From an uncultured bacterium (GTDB lineage Bacteria > Verrucomicrobiota > Lentisphaeria > Victivallales > UBA1829), in assembly GCA_902780135.1 (NCBI GenBank), contig CACZEK010000006.1, positions 62,001 through 126,000 of the forward strand: DNA of 64,000 nt. Direction: 5' to 3'. The stretch's first letter is position 1. Each line of letters starts with the position of its first letter. Below the pieces are notes generated by a model. That model was not told the DNA's origin and ran no database searches. It was given only the letters and a program-made list of their open reading frames with translations. Of the stretch, positions 37,108-46,477 are shown piece by piece. The position numbers were made by a program, and so were the translations under genes.

Positions 37108-39468
37108 GTGAAAAAGGCAAAAATCATTCTGGCAGTTGTTCTGATAACGGTCATTCTGCTCGCGTGTCTCGGTTTTTTAGGATATTTCTGGCTCAATTCG
37201 ATGCACCGGAGCCATCTGCGGATGGAGGCGAGGGAAGCTTTCGCCGCGGAGGAATGGAAGACGGCGGAAAAGCTTCTGAACAGTTATCTCCGGCAGGACC
37301 CCGACAGCGAGGAGGATTTCGTCCGTCTGGCGCAGGTCTACCGGCATTTCGGCGATACGGGCGAGGAGATGCGGTGCTGGTACAGGGCGAGCACGCTGAA
37401 CCCGCTGAAGCCGGAGTACTGGGATGAATACACGCGATGCGCCATGCGCGCCCGCGATTTCGCGCATCTTTACACCACGCTTGCCCGGAAAAACGGCTTA
37501 AACGCGGAGCTGACTCCGAAGGACCGGATGATGTACCTCATTTCCGCGGTCAGGACGAACCACGTCAGGGATGCGGAACAGTTCTATGCGCGCATGCTCA
37601 AGGAAGAGGAGGAGAAGACGGGGAAGAAGGAGGAGGCAGGGGAAATATTCCGGCAGGACGATCTCGGCAGATTTGCGGAATTCCTCGTAACGGGCCACAA
37701 GCTCTCCTCCGGCGAACAGGCGAGTTTTCTGGAACAGGGCATGGCGTCGGACGATCCCGTCGTCCGGCTGGAATCCACCCTGCTTCATCTCATCGGCCTT
37801 GAGTTTTCCGGCGGCGACCCGGATTCCATCTTCGAACAGGAAGAGACGATTCTGAAGCAGGCGATCGAACTGAACCGGTACGCGGTGACTCCGATTCTGG
37901 CGAACGTCTACTTCGTCCAGCTGAAATTCGACTCCGTGATCGAGCTCGCCGAGCCCTATCTGGAAGACATCGACAGCATTGCGCTGGCAATCCTCTATGC
38001 GGAGAGCTGCGTGTACAACTCGCAGCCGGAGAAACTGAAACCGCTTGCCGCACGCTACCGGGACCTCGGGCGGAAGTATCATTCCCTGGCGTCCTATTTC
38101 GATGCGCTGTACGATTTCAGCCAGGGGCTGGAGAAAAATGACGACCTCGCCAGACACATGCAGGAGGTGAGCGGCGCCATACAGACGGACCTCGCCAATC
38201 TGATCAATCTCCAGATCGCGCTCAACAGCGACAACATGGAGAAGGTCTGCGGTTCCCTTGAGACGATCCTGAAGAACCCGCCGTTCTACAACATTCAGGA
38301 AAGAGCCGCCACCGCGGTCCGGCACTATCTGTGGAACAAGGTCCAGAATGACCCGGCGTGCGCCGACGATCCGCGGGCGCTCAAAATCGCCCAGCTTCTT
38401 TCGGGAGAGGAAAAAACGGATCCCTTCCTGATGCGCATCACGGTCGCCGACCTGCACCGGAAGAATATGCTGACCCGGCAGATCCTTCAGGAGAATCTGG
38501 ACGCGTTCCCGCTTGACCCGTATCTGCTGGAGGTGGCCGCCGAATTCGAGCTCTTCAACGGCAGTCCGGAACAGTGCCTGGAATACGTCGAACGGTTCTA
38601 CGAGCTGAATGACGAGGGGCGTTCCAATACGTTCGACCTTCTGCACATGCTCGCGCTGGAGCTTACGGGAAGGATCGACCAGGCCGCGAAGGAATACACC
38701 GCCCTGGTCGAAAACAATGAAATGGACAGGCGTCTTCTCTATCGTTATCTCCGTTTCTGCATCGACCATCAGCGCAAGGATGAACTCTCCAAGATGGCGG
38801 ACCGCCTGGACGCCTCGGACGTGCCGGACCTGAAGGCGCTGGCGCCGTTCTTCCGGGCGGAGGCGCTGCTCCTTCAGGAGAAGAAGGAGGAGGCGCTTGC
38901 CCTGCTCGAAACGGCGGAAACGGACATTCCGGACTTCGCGCTGCGTGCGGCGAACCTGCTCTCTTCAAACGACCTGCTGGACCAGGCGCTGTCCCGCTAC
39001 CTCGCTCTGGTCGGCAAGCATCCCGACAAGCGGCTGGTCTTCGCCAATATCGCCGAGGTCTATCTCGCCAAGGGGATGAAGGCGGAAGCCCTGTCCTATG
39101 CGAAACAGGCGTGGGAAGCGGATCAGAACGACCAGGTCGGCCAGTTCGTCTATGCGAAGATGCTCGCGGCGAACGGACAGTATCAGGAAGCGGAAAAACT
39201 CCTCAAGATACCGAACCGCAAAGTCGAACTGCCGGATATGGTCAGGGACCTCTGGGCCGAGTGCATGCACCGCGCGATCGAAAAGAACATCGCGGACCAG
39301 AAATACCTCCAGGCGGAGGAACAGTGCAAGCACCTGCTGGTCATCCTGCCGGACGACGAATTCGGAAAGGGCTCTCTGGAAAAGGTCCGGGAGTTTCTCC
39401 GTCCGAAAAAAGACACGGTGCAGACGCAGCCCGGCGGCGACGAATCCGTCCCCGGAAACGCCGACTGA
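37108..39468 (+). CDS. Membrane-anchored TPR repeat protein
   Basis: The start is a GTG at 37108 with GGGGGAAAAA before it. The 786-residue product has one N-terminal membrane segment (about 6-28) and then about 740 residues of helical repeats. TPR-like units include AREAFAAEEWKTAEKLLNSY and RALSRYLALVG-type pairs near residues 610-650, and the tail is short and acidic. With N-in topology the repeat domain is periplasmic. Such proteins often accompany exosortase/PEP-CTERM secretion and polysaccharide export, and the gene follows the PEP-CTERM-like gene by 140 bp, though a terminator lies between. No enzyme domain is seen. Confidence 0.8.
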   Translation: MKKAKIILAVVLITVILLACLGFLGYFWLNSMHRSHLRMEAREAFAAEEWKTAEKLLNSYLRQDPDSEEDFVRLAQVYRHFGDTGEEMRCWYRASTLNPLKPEYWDEYTRCAMRARDFAHLYTTLARKNGLNAELTPKDRMMYLISAVRTNHVRDAEQFYARMLKEEEEKTGKKEEAGEIFRQDDLGRFAEFLVTGHKLSSGEQASFLEQGMASDDPVVRLESTLLHLIGLEFSGGDPDSIFEQEETILKQAIELNRYAVTPILANVYFVQLKFDSVIELAEPYLEDIDSIALAILYAESCVYNSQPEKLKPLAARYRDLGRKYHSLASYFDALYDFSQGLEKNDDLARHMQEVSGAIQTDLANLINLQIALNSDNMEKVCGSLETILKNPPFYNIQERAATAVRHYLWNKVQNDPACADDPRALKIAQLLSGEEKTDPFLMRITVADLHRKNMLTRQILQENLDAFPLDPYLLEVAAEFELFNGSPEQCLEYVERFYELNDEGRSNTFDLLHMLALELTGRIDQAAKEYTALVENNEMDRRLLYRYLRFCIDHQRKDELSKMADRLDASDVPDLKALAPFFRAEALLLQEKKEEALALLETAETDIPDFALRAANLLSSNDLLDQALSRYLALVGKHPDKRLVFANIAEVYLAKGMKAEALSYAKQAWEADQNDQVGQFVYAKMLAANGQYQEAEKLLKIPNRKVELPDMVRDLWAECMHRAIEKNIADQKYLQAEEQCKHLLVILPDDEFGKGSLEKVREFLRPKKDTVQTQPGGDESVPGNAD

Positions 39469-39491
39469 CGGCAAATCGTTCAGAAAAACAT

Positions 39492-39547
39492 CGTCCCGGC
39501 CGCGGCCCGAAATACGGAAAGTCGGCCGGGACGTTTGCTTTTTTTGC
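39492..39547 (+). terminator. Terminator of the TPR gene
   Basis: Perfect 11-bp stem CGTCCCGGCCG/CGGCCGGGACG (39492-39502, 39523-39533) followed by a T-rich run. Confidence 0.9.
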
Positions 39548-39610
39548 ATTTTCGTGTATAGTAAATAGCCTCTTTTTGATCGTTCCAACTAAAAAGGAGT
39601 TTTCGTTCGC

Positions 39611-40636
39611 ATGAGATTCTTCACCATCGCATTTCTGCTCGCGCTCGTCGCGCTCTGCGCCGTCCTGTACTTCCTCCCCGGCAAGATCACCACGGCGGTG
39701 CACGCCACGGCACAGGAAGGGTACAGCGTCGCCGCGACCACCTACCCGATCTGGGTGCTGACCCGGGAGGTCCTGGACGGCACCGGGATCGAAGCGGAAC
39801 TGCTGACCCCGCCGGACGCCGGATGCCCCCACGATTACGTTCTGACGGCAAATGACCTCATGAAGGTCTCCTCTGCCCGCAAGCCGATGCTGCTGTTCAA
39901 AAACGGCGCGGGACTCGACGAGCATATCTGCCAGGCGGCATTGAGCGCGGGCAAAGGTATCGTGGCGATCGACACCGGCGCCGGGATCGAAGTGATCGGC
40001 GGCGACGATGACGACGAGCACGACCACGACGCCGAAGAAGGCCACGACGAGCACGAAGAGCACGAGGGCGAGGACGGCCACGAGGCGGAAGAGCATCACC
40101 ACCACCATCACCACGGCGGCGAGAACGGACATTTCTTCGCCAGCCCGTACGAGGCGCGGAAAATCGTCGCGACGATCGCCGCCCAGCTCGAAAAAAGCGA
40201 CATCCTCCACGCGAACAAGTTCCGCGAAAACGCCGCGAAACTCGACAAACGCCTCCAGATGCTCGGCGATTCCTTCAAGGGACAGCTCGCCCCGTACGCG
40301 GACAAGCACGTCGCCGCCCAGCACAACGTATTCGACTATCTCCTGCGCGACTGCGGATTCGAGACGCCGCTCGCGATCTTCGCCGACCCCGAAACGCCCC
40401 CCTCCCCCGCCGAGATCACGGCGCTGACGAAGGAGTTCAAGGAGCACGGCGTAAAGGTCATCTTCACCGAGCCGCAGTACCCGGACGAACTCGCCAAGCT
40501 CATCGGCAAGGAGACCGGAGCCGCCGTCGTGAAGATCGACCCGGTGGCGTCCGGCCCCGCCGACCCGCCCGCCGGATACTATTTCGACGTGATGAACAGA
40601 AATCTCGAGATCATGAAGAAGGCGCTGGCGGAATGA
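39611..40636 (+). CDS. znuA: Zinc ABC transporter substrate-binding protein
   Basis: The 341-residue periplasmic binding protein has an N-terminal membrane segment or uncleaved signal (about 4-23), the first metal-ligand region PPDAGCPHDYVLTANDL (H74), and a long acidic His-rich loop at 132-168 with a run of seven His. Next come KHVAAQHNVFDYLL and a C-terminal FTEPQYPDELAKLIGKETGA. This is the layout of cluster 9 Zn-binding proteins, in which the loop gathers Zn. The start has AAAAAGGAG 11 nt upstream. Its stop overlaps znuC (ATGA). The -10 TATAGT at 39557 lies just after the upstream terminator; I found no clear Zur box. Confidence 0.94.
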   Translation: MRFFTIAFLLALVALCAVLYFLPGKITTAVHATAQEGYSVAATTYPIWVLTREVLDGTGIEAELLTPPDAGCPHDYVLTANDLMKVSSARKPMLLFKNGAGLDEHICQAALSAGKGIVAIDTGAGIEVIGGDDDDEHDHDAEEGHDEHEEHEGEDGHEAEEHHHHHHHGGENGHFFASPYEARKIVATIAAQLEKSDILHANKFRENAAKLDKRLQMLGDSFKGQLAPYADKHVAAQHNVFDYLLRDCGFETPLAIFADPETPPSPAEITALTKEFKEHGVKVIFTEPQYPDELAKLIGKETGAAVVKIDPVASGPADPPAGYYFDVMNRNLEIMKKALAE

Positions 40637-41550
40637 CCATTCCTGCGGAAACAGCAGCTGCCCCCGCCGACGCGGTCCGGTTCGAGCACGTCGGCCTGAC
40701 GCTGGGCGAAAACCGCATCCTGGACGACGTCTGCGCGCGTGTCCCGCGCGGCAAGTTCACCGCCATCGTCGGGCCGAACGGCGCGGGCAAGACCACGCTC
40801 ACGCTCGCGGTCCTCGGCCAGATCAAGCACACGGGCAGGATCCTCTTCCCCGGGCTGGACGAAGCCGGGCGGCGGCCGCGGTTCGGATTCGTGCCGCAGC
40901 GCCTGGTGTTCGACCGCGACATCCCGATGACGGTCATGGACTATCTGCTCTCCGGGCTTCAGCGCATGCCGCTTTTCCTCGGCCACTCCAAACGCCACGC
41001 GGAACGCATCATGCAGTATCTGGACGAGGTCGAATGCACCCGCCTGGCGGACCATGCGTTCGGCGCGCTCTCCGGCGGCGAGATCCAGCGCGTCCTGCTG
41101 GCGCAGGCGATGCTTCAGGAGCCGGACATCCTGATCCTGGACGAACCGACCTCCGGGGTCGATTTCAAGGGCGGGCAAATCTGCTGCGAGCTCCTGCGGC
41201 GCGTCCGCGAGAAACGCGGATTCACGCAGATCATGATCAGCCACGACCTGGCGACCGTAACGGCGCACGCGGACCACGTGATCTGCCTGAACCATACCGT
41301 CTTCGGCGAGGGCGAGCCGCGCGTGGCGCTGACCCACCAGGTGCTGTCCGAGACGTTCGGCCTGCACCTCGGGTTGCCCGACCTCCACGGCATCCCGCAG
41401 GACGTGCGCGAATGCCCCGAGGACTGCCCGCTGCGCGCGGAGCACCTGCATCTGCACGACCACTGCCATATCGACGGCGCGGCGCACGGCTGCGCCTGCG
41501 GACACGACCACGCGCACGACCACGGAACGGAGGCGGGCCATGCTGAATGA
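40633..41550 (+). CDS. znuC: Zinc ABC transporter ATP-binding protein with His-rich tail
   Basis: The 305-residue ATPase has Walker A GPNGAGKTT, Q-loop FVPQRL, signature LSGGEIQRV, Walker B ILILDEPTSGVD and H-loop MISHDL, so it is catalytically complete. The first 235 residues form the usual domain. The C-terminal 55 residues are rich in His, Cys and Asp (ECPEDCPLRAEHLHLHDH, then CACGHDHAHDHG), which could hold Zn and sense cytoplasmic metal. It overlaps znuA at its start and znuB at its end by 11 bp, so the three are coupled. Confidence 0.93.
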   Translation: MTIPAETAAAPADAVRFEHVGLTLGENRILDDVCARVPRGKFTAIVGPNGAGKTTLTLAVLGQIKHTGRILFPGLDEAGRRPRFGFVPQRLVFDRDIPMTVMDYLLSGLQRMPLFLGHSKRHAERIMQYLDEVECTRLADHAFGALSGGEIQRVLLAQAMLQEPDILILDEPTSGVDFKGGQICCELLRRVREKRGFTQIMISHDLATVTAHADHVICLNHTVFGEGEPRVALTHQVLSETFGLHLGLPDLHGIPQDVRECPEDCPLRAEHLHLHDHCHIDGAAHGCACGHDHAHDHGTEAGHAE

Positions 41551-42403
41551 GATCGTACTGCGGCTTTCCGACCTCGCCGCGACGCTTTTCCCGCTGGACT
41601 GCATGGAACCGGAATTCATGCGGCGCGCGATGCTGGGCCTGCTCCTGATCGCCCCGCTCGCCGCGCTCTCCGGCGTGCAGGTGGTGAACTCCCGCATGTC
41701 GTTCTTCTCCGACGCCATCGGGCACTCGGCGTTCGCCGGGGTCGCGCTCGGATTGATCCTTTCGCTCCCGCCCGAATTCACGATGCCTGCCCTCGCGCTC
41801 GCGATCGGGCTTCTCATCATGTATCTGCGACGCGGAAGCCGCCTCTCCACGGACACGGTGATCGGCATCATCTTCTCCGCCGTGGTGGCGTTCGGGCTGG
41901 CGATCGTGAGCCGGAACCGCGAGGCGTCGCGCGGCGTGAACATGTTCCTGTACGGCGACATCCTGACGATCGGCGACAACGAGATCGCGCTTCTGGCGTG
42001 CCTGCTGGTCGCGTTCCTGACGTTCCAGTTCTTCGCGTGGAACCGCATGCTCCATATCTCCGTGAACGAGCAGATCGCCGGGGTGCACCGCATCAAGGTG
42101 TCCGTGTACCAGTATCTTTTCGCGGCGCTGCTGTCGCTGGTCGTGATCCTGTGCGTGCGCGCGGTGGGCGTGCTGCTGGTGACGGCGATCCTGATCGTCC
42201 CCGCCGCGACGGCGCGGAATCTCGCGCGCAACTCGCGCCAGCTCTTCTTCCTGTCGCTGGTCTTCAGCTACGTCAGCTGCGCGGGCGGGCTGCTGGTCTC
42301 GGCGCAGCAGTGGGCGAACGTGCCCGCGGGCGCGGCGATCGTGCTGCTGGCGTGCGCGATGTTCGCGGTGTCGTTCGTCGCCGCGCGCCTGAAATCGAAA
42401 TAA
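41540..42403 (+). CDS. znuB: Zinc ABC transporter permease
   Basis: The 287-residue inner-membrane subunit of the ABC-3 family has eight to nine hydrophobic segments. It shows MRRAMLGLLLIAPLAALSGV, then SFFSDAIGHSAFAGVALG and RAVGVLLVTAILIVPAATA, conserved in ZnuB/MntB-type permeases. It is the last gene of the znuACB operon. It ends 87 bp before the convergent membrane-protein gene, in a gap with a run of eight C and a GC-rich inverted repeat. Confidence 0.93.
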   Translation: MLNEIVLRLSDLAATLFPLDCMEPEFMRRAMLGLLLIAPLAALSGVQVVNSRMSFFSDAIGHSAFAGVALGLILSLPPEFTMPALALAIGLLIMYLRRGSRLSTDTVIGIIFSAVVAFGLAIVSRNREASRGVNMFLYGDILTIGDNEIALLACLLVAFLTFQFFAWNRMLHISVNEQIAGVHRIKVSVYQYLFAALLSLVVILCVRAVGVLLVTAILIVPAATARNLARNSRQLFFLSLVFSYVSCAGGLLVSAQQWANVPAGAAIVLLACAMFAVSFVAARLKSK

Positions 42404-42490
42404 AAGGGCCTCCCCCCCCGGCTCAGGCGGGGCGCGGAAGGAAAAGGACAGGGGAATACCGGCAGGCGCGTGTTGTCGCCGGACCGTTCC

Positions 42491-44839
42491 TTATCTGTCG
42501 TCCACCACGCCGGACAGCGTGATGCGCGGCTGGCAGCCGTGCGTCTCCTGATACAGGAACCTCGGGCCGATGGCGGTCGGATCCAGCCAGACCGCCTGTT
42601 TCGCGAGTTCGGCGGCGGATTCCTTCCTGCCGAGCGCCAGCTCGTTGCGGCCGAGCGCGCCGATGCGGACAGCCTCGCGCTTTGCCTCCGGCGAGATCAC
42701 CTTGAAGACGGTGTAGACGCGGTTGATGCCCTCCAGCCCGCGCGGGACGTCCAGCCGGTAGAACCAGCTGAGGCTGTCCGGGTCGGAGATCATCAGGTTG
42801 ACGATGGACTCCGGCTTGATCTCGTTCGCGCCCGCGATGTAGCGGTTCGAGTAGATCGAGTAGGAGAAGCTCGCGCCCTTGTTGTAGACGACGTAGTCCG
42901 CGCCGTATTCGCCGCAGTATTTCGCCAGGTCGAGTTCGGAGCCGTGGAACAGCGCCTCCAGGTATTTCTCCGTGGCGTCGCGGATGCGCTTCATGCCGAA
43001 CTGCGGGTTCATGACCAGGCCGGTCCCCGCGTACGCCTTCAGCATCGGTCCGACGGTGAAGTTCGCCGCCACGCCCTTGCCCGCCACGGCGTCCCGGTGC
43101 TGGCGGAACCACATGATCAGCATGGCGGTCTCCCGGAGCGGGACGTCGCCCGTGTACCGGCGCGGCGTCCCGACGGACAGAAGCGTCTCCCAGAAGATCA
43201 CGAACGCGAAGACGCCCGCGAGGGTGCGGCGGAGATGCTTCAGCAGGCGCGGACGGCCGAAGAGAGCCGTGCACGCCTCCGCGGGGTCGACTTTCCACGG
43301 CGCGTGCCGGAACGCCCGCAGATACGTGCAGACGAGCATCGGCAGGGACACGCAGAGGAACAGGATCACGAACTCATGGTAGCGCACGATGTAGATGAAC
43401 CCGACGATGAACCCGACCGTGAAGATGTTCGGCAGGAACGTCCGCGACAAGGTCTTCACGAATTCGGCCCGCGGGATGCGGAACAATGTCAGCCCCAGCA
43501 GCAGCGCGGCGTACAGCGCCAGCGTGACCGGGAGCAGTCCGAACAGGAACCGGGCGAGCCCGAACTGGAAGCGGCGTCCGAAGATGAGGCTCGGGAAGAA
43601 CGAGGACGCGATCTCCCAGGTGGCGGAGTGCATGGACGGCGTCCACATGATGCGGGCGTCGTAGTTCAGCAGCAGCGCGTTCGCGGGCTTTACGTTGTTG
43701 AACTGGATCTTCGCCTTCATCGCCTCGGAGAAATGGCTGTAGTTCGAGGCGTATTCCGGCGTGTTGCCGAACTGCGCCCAGTTCACGTACAGCGCCGCCG
43801 CCAGGACCGGCACAGCCAGACGCAGCGCGAGCTTGCGGCCGCCGCTCAGGTTCAGGCGGCGGGACACGCTCTGGAGCGCATAGCAGCAGAAGAGCGCCGG
43901 CAACGCCACCCACAGGATCGGCGCATGGATCAGGCCGTAGGTGATGTTGAACGGCACGACGAGGGCGTTCAGCAGCACGGCGGCGGCGATCGCGATCCAG
44001 GCGTACAGCAGCCCGCGTTTCATCCGGTATCCGCAGACCGCCCGCAGGACCTCGGTCAACGCCCACGCGGAGAAGATCATCTGGCACAGGTCCCACGCGA
44101 TGAACGCCAGGAACACCACGCCGAGGATGACCGGCATCTTCCACCAGCGCGCCCGCGAAGAGCACCACGCCGCCAGCACGAACGTCATCGCGATCAGCGG
44201 GATGCAGAATTCGCCGCGCACCAGATCCTGCCCCGTGGACCGCGCGATCGCCGACAGCGCGACGGCGTGCAGGAATCCGCCGCAGAACGCCAGCTTGCGC
44301 GGGCATTTCAGGAGCAGGAGCCACAGGAAGATCAGAGCGGACGTCAGCGACGCCCACAGCCGTATCTGCGCGCTCATCCACTGCGCCATGTACGGATGGT
44401 CCTGGAACAGCTTTTCGCGAGGGCTGCCCTCCGGGTCGGGTGCGATCTTCTGTTTCAGCCGCCAGCCCCAGCCGAGGAACCACTCCAGCGCCATGTTCAT
44501 CTGCGCGTACGGCGGGATGTCCTCCATGTGCTTCAGCGTCTCGTCGCGCTCCGGTACGCCCTTCCCCTCGGCGATGTCCTGCGAATAGGAAAACATCATG
44601 GCGCTCTCGATGGTGAACGGCGAGAAGTTGTTGTGCCGGAGCGGCAGGAAGCGCTCGAAGAACGAACGGTGGACCTGTTCCTGCGGCGGGACCTCGCGGA
44701 TGATGTCGTTCAGCATCTGCACGGAGGTGTTGTAATGGTACGTGCGGAACGCGAACGCGGTCAGGAGGATGACGAGGAAGAGGAAAGCGTTCCAGAGTCG
44801 TCCGTGCCCGGATATGAATGAAGAAAGCCTGTTTTTCAC
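42491..44839 (-). CDS. Polytopic membrane protein, GT-C-glycosyltransferase-like
   Basis: The real start is a GTG at 44839 (GTGA overlap with the rpoN stop, GGAAGG upstream), giving 782 residues, although the frame stays open through rpoN. About 12 hydrophobic segments fill residues 15-560, after which a soluble C-terminal domain of some 200 residues would lie outside the cytoplasm. The first external loop after segment 1 is long and carries HYNTSVQMLNDIIREVPP and FSPFTIESAMMFSYSQD. This layout resembles GT-C enzymes such as STT3-type or PMT-type transferases using a lipid-linked sugar. No WWDYG motif is seen, so the call is tentative. It is translationally coupled to rpoN. Confidence 0.6.
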   Translation of the reverse strand: MKNRLSSFISGHGRLWNAFLFLVILLTAFAFRTYHYNTSVQMLNDIIREVPPQEQVHRSFFERFLPLRHNNFSPFTIESAMMFSYSQDIAEGKGVPERDETLKHMEDIPPYAQMNMALEWFLGWGWRLKQKIAPDPEGSPREKLFQDHPYMAQWMSAQIRLWASLTSALIFLWLLLLKCPRKLAFCGGFLHAVALSAIARSTGQDLVRGEFCIPLIAMTFVLAAWCSSRARWWKMPVILGVVFLAFIAWDLCQMIFSAWALTEVLRAVCGYRMKRGLLYAWIAIAAAVLLNALVVPFNITYGLIHAPILWVALPALFCCYALQSVSRRLNLSGGRKLALRLAVPVLAAALYVNWAQFGNTPEYASNYSHFSEAMKAKIQFNNVKPANALLLNYDARIMWTPSMHSATWEIASSFFPSLIFGRRFQFGLARFLFGLLPVTLALYAALLLGLTLFRIPRAEFVKTLSRTFLPNIFTVGFIVGFIYIVRYHEFVILFLCVSLPMLVCTYLRAFRHAPWKVDPAEACTALFGRPRLLKHLRRTLAGVFAFVIFWETLLSVGTPRRYTGDVPLRETAMLIMWFRQHRDAVAGKGVAANFTVGPMLKAYAGTGLVMNPQFGMKRIRDATEKYLEALFHGSELDLAKYCGEYGADYVVYNKGASFSYSIYSNRYIAGANEIKPESIVNLMISDPDSLSWFYRLDVPRGLEGINRVYTVFKVISPEAKREAVRIGALGRNELALGRKESAAELAKQAVWLDPTAIGPRFLYQETHGCQPRITLSGVVDDR

Positions 44840-46305
44840 GTGTACTGTTTCCTTCCCTGCGATGAGGGGATGCCGAGCTCCTCGCGGTATTTCGCCACGG
44901 TGCGGCGGGCTACGTCGAGCCCCTTCTTTTTGAGGTCCTCCGCGATCTTCTGGTCGGACAGCGGATGGGCTGGATTTTCGTTTTGGACCGCCTCGCGGAT
45001 GTACTCCTTGACCGCCGAGCTGGACACGTCCTCGCCGTCGGTGTTCTGGTAGCCGCCGGTGAAGAAGTCGCGGAACTTGAACGTGCCGGCGGGCGTCGCC
45101 ATGTACTTGTTCGCGATGGCGCGGCTCACGGTGGTCTCGTGGACGCCGAGGCGGTCCGCCACGTCGCGCATGGTCATGGGGCGGAGGTGTTCCGGCCCCT
45201 TCTCGAAGAAATCGTGCTGCTGGTCCGCGATGATGCGGGCGATGCGGACGATGGTGCTCTCGCGGTCGGCGAGCGCCTTGCGGATCTCCATGAGGCTTTT
45301 CAGGTTCTTCAGGATGTAGTCGCGCGTCTCCTGGTCGGTCAGCGGGTCGTCGAGCATCTTCATGTAGCGGTTCGGAATCAGGAAACGCGGCTCGTTTTCG
45401 CGGTTCGGGCGCACGGTGTATTCGTCGCCGGAACGTTCGACCGTAACCTCGACGGGGCAGTATTCGGTGCGGGACTGCGCGATGGATGCGGCGGGCCGCG
45501 GGTCGCAGGTGCGGCGGAGCTCGTCCGCCATGTCCTTCACATCCTGCACGGTCACGCCCATGTCCTTCGCGATCTTCGGGAGGCGGTTGTGCTCCAGGTC
45601 GTCGAGGTGGCGGGTCACGAACTCGGTCATGCGGTCCGTCTTCTTCCCGGCGCGCTCGAGCTGGATCAGGAGGCATTCCGGCAGACTGCCTGCGCCGATG
45701 CCGGGCGGGTCGAACGTCTGCACGAGGCGGAGCGCGGCCTCGGCGGTCTCCAGCATACACGGCACGGCCTGCGCGATCTCGGCGGGGACGCTGCGGAAGA
45801 ACCCGTCGTCGTCGATGTTGCCGATGACCTCCTCGGCGGCGCGCCGCACTTCGGGCGCGCAGTCCTCGGTGTTGAGCTGTTCCATGAGGGCGTCCTGCAG
45901 CGAAGTCTCCTGCGCCACGGAGTTGAACATGTATTCGCGGCGTTTCTCCGCCTCGCTGTCCGGCGCGTCGCCGCCGGTCTCCGGCCGCACGGACGCCCAG
46001 TCGTCGTCCCCCTCCAGGATGCGCGCCAGCTCCTCGTCGTAGTCCAGACGGTTTTCGTCGAAGCTCTCGACCGGGGCGTCGTCCTGCACGGGCAGGTCGT
46101 CCTGCGCCGGATTCTCCTCCTCGTAGTCGGATTCGTCGTCCGCGGTCGTGATCAGGGGGTTCTCCGCCAGGACGTCCGCGAACGAGCCGGACAGCTCCAT
46201 GACAGGCGCCTGCAGCGCCTTCAGCGCCTGAAGGTGCTGAGGCGAAAGGATGTGGGTCTGTTCCAGACTCTGATTGGCGCCCTGGGCGAGGTTCTGATCC
46301 ATCAT
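44836..46305 (-). CDS. rpoN: RNA polymerase sigma-54 factor
   Basis: The 489-residue sigma factor directs transcription at -24/-12 promoters with ATP-dependent activators. It shows region I (QSLEQTHILSPQHLQALKAL near the N-terminus), an acidic region II, a core-binding region with FDPPGIGAGSLPECLLIQLER, the HTH MTMRDVADRLGVHETTVSRA and the diagnostic RpoN box ARRTVAKYRE near residue 470. The length is normal. Its stop overlaps the GTG start of the GT-C-like gene. No bEBP activator is in the window. Confidence 0.97.
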   Translation of the reverse strand: MMDQNLAQGANQSLEQTHILSPQHLQALKALQAPVMELSGSFADVLAENPLITTADDESDYEEENPAQDDLPVQDDAPVESFDENRLDYDEELARILEGDDDWASVRPETGGDAPDSEAEKRREYMFNSVAQETSLQDALMEQLNTEDCAPEVRRAAEEVIGNIDDDGFFRSVPAEIAQAVPCMLETAEAALRLVQTFDPPGIGAGSLPECLLIQLERAGKKTDRMTEFVTRHLDDLEHNRLPKIAKDMGVTVQDVKDMADELRRTCDPRPAASIAQSRTEYCPVEVTVERSGDEYTVRPNRENEPRFLIPNRYMKMLDDPLTDQETRDYILKNLKSLMEIRKALADRESTIVRIARIIADQQHDFFEKGPEHLRPMTMRDVADRLGVHETTVSRAIANKYMATPAGTFKFRDFFTGGYQNTDGEDVSSSAVKEYIREAVQNENPAHPLSDQKIAEDLKKKGLDVARRTVAKYREELGIPSSQGRKQYT

Positions 46306-46337
46306 GTTTTCCCGTGATAAAACAAATAATACCCCTT

Positions 46338-46366
46338 ACTATACCCCCGGAACGGCATTTTTTCAA
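46338..46366 (-). promoter_or_regulatory. Promoter of rpoN and the GT-C-like gene
   Basis: On the minus strand TTGAAA (46361-46366), 17 bp, TATAGT (46338-46343). Confidence 0.6.
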
Positions 46367-46419
46367 AAAAAAGACGCCGCTTTTCGTATTATTTTATGGG
46401 AAAATGTCTGAAACCGTGC

Positions 46420-46425
46420 TATATT
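46420..46425 (+). promoter_or_regulatory. Putative -10 element of valS
   Basis: TATATT with no good -35. A second candidate, TTGACT (46431-46436) with GATACT (46455-46460) at 18 bp, would start transcription just past the first in-frame ATG. Confidence 0.35.
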
Positions 46426-46477
46426 ATGTTTTGACTTTTTATTTTGGAAAACCCGATACTCAATGGAGACCGTCATC

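Noticed and set aside
42491..46366. A single 1291-codon minus frame covering rpoN and the membrane-protein gene
   Set aside because: The rpoN protein is read in another frame there. The real second gene starts at the GTG at 44839.
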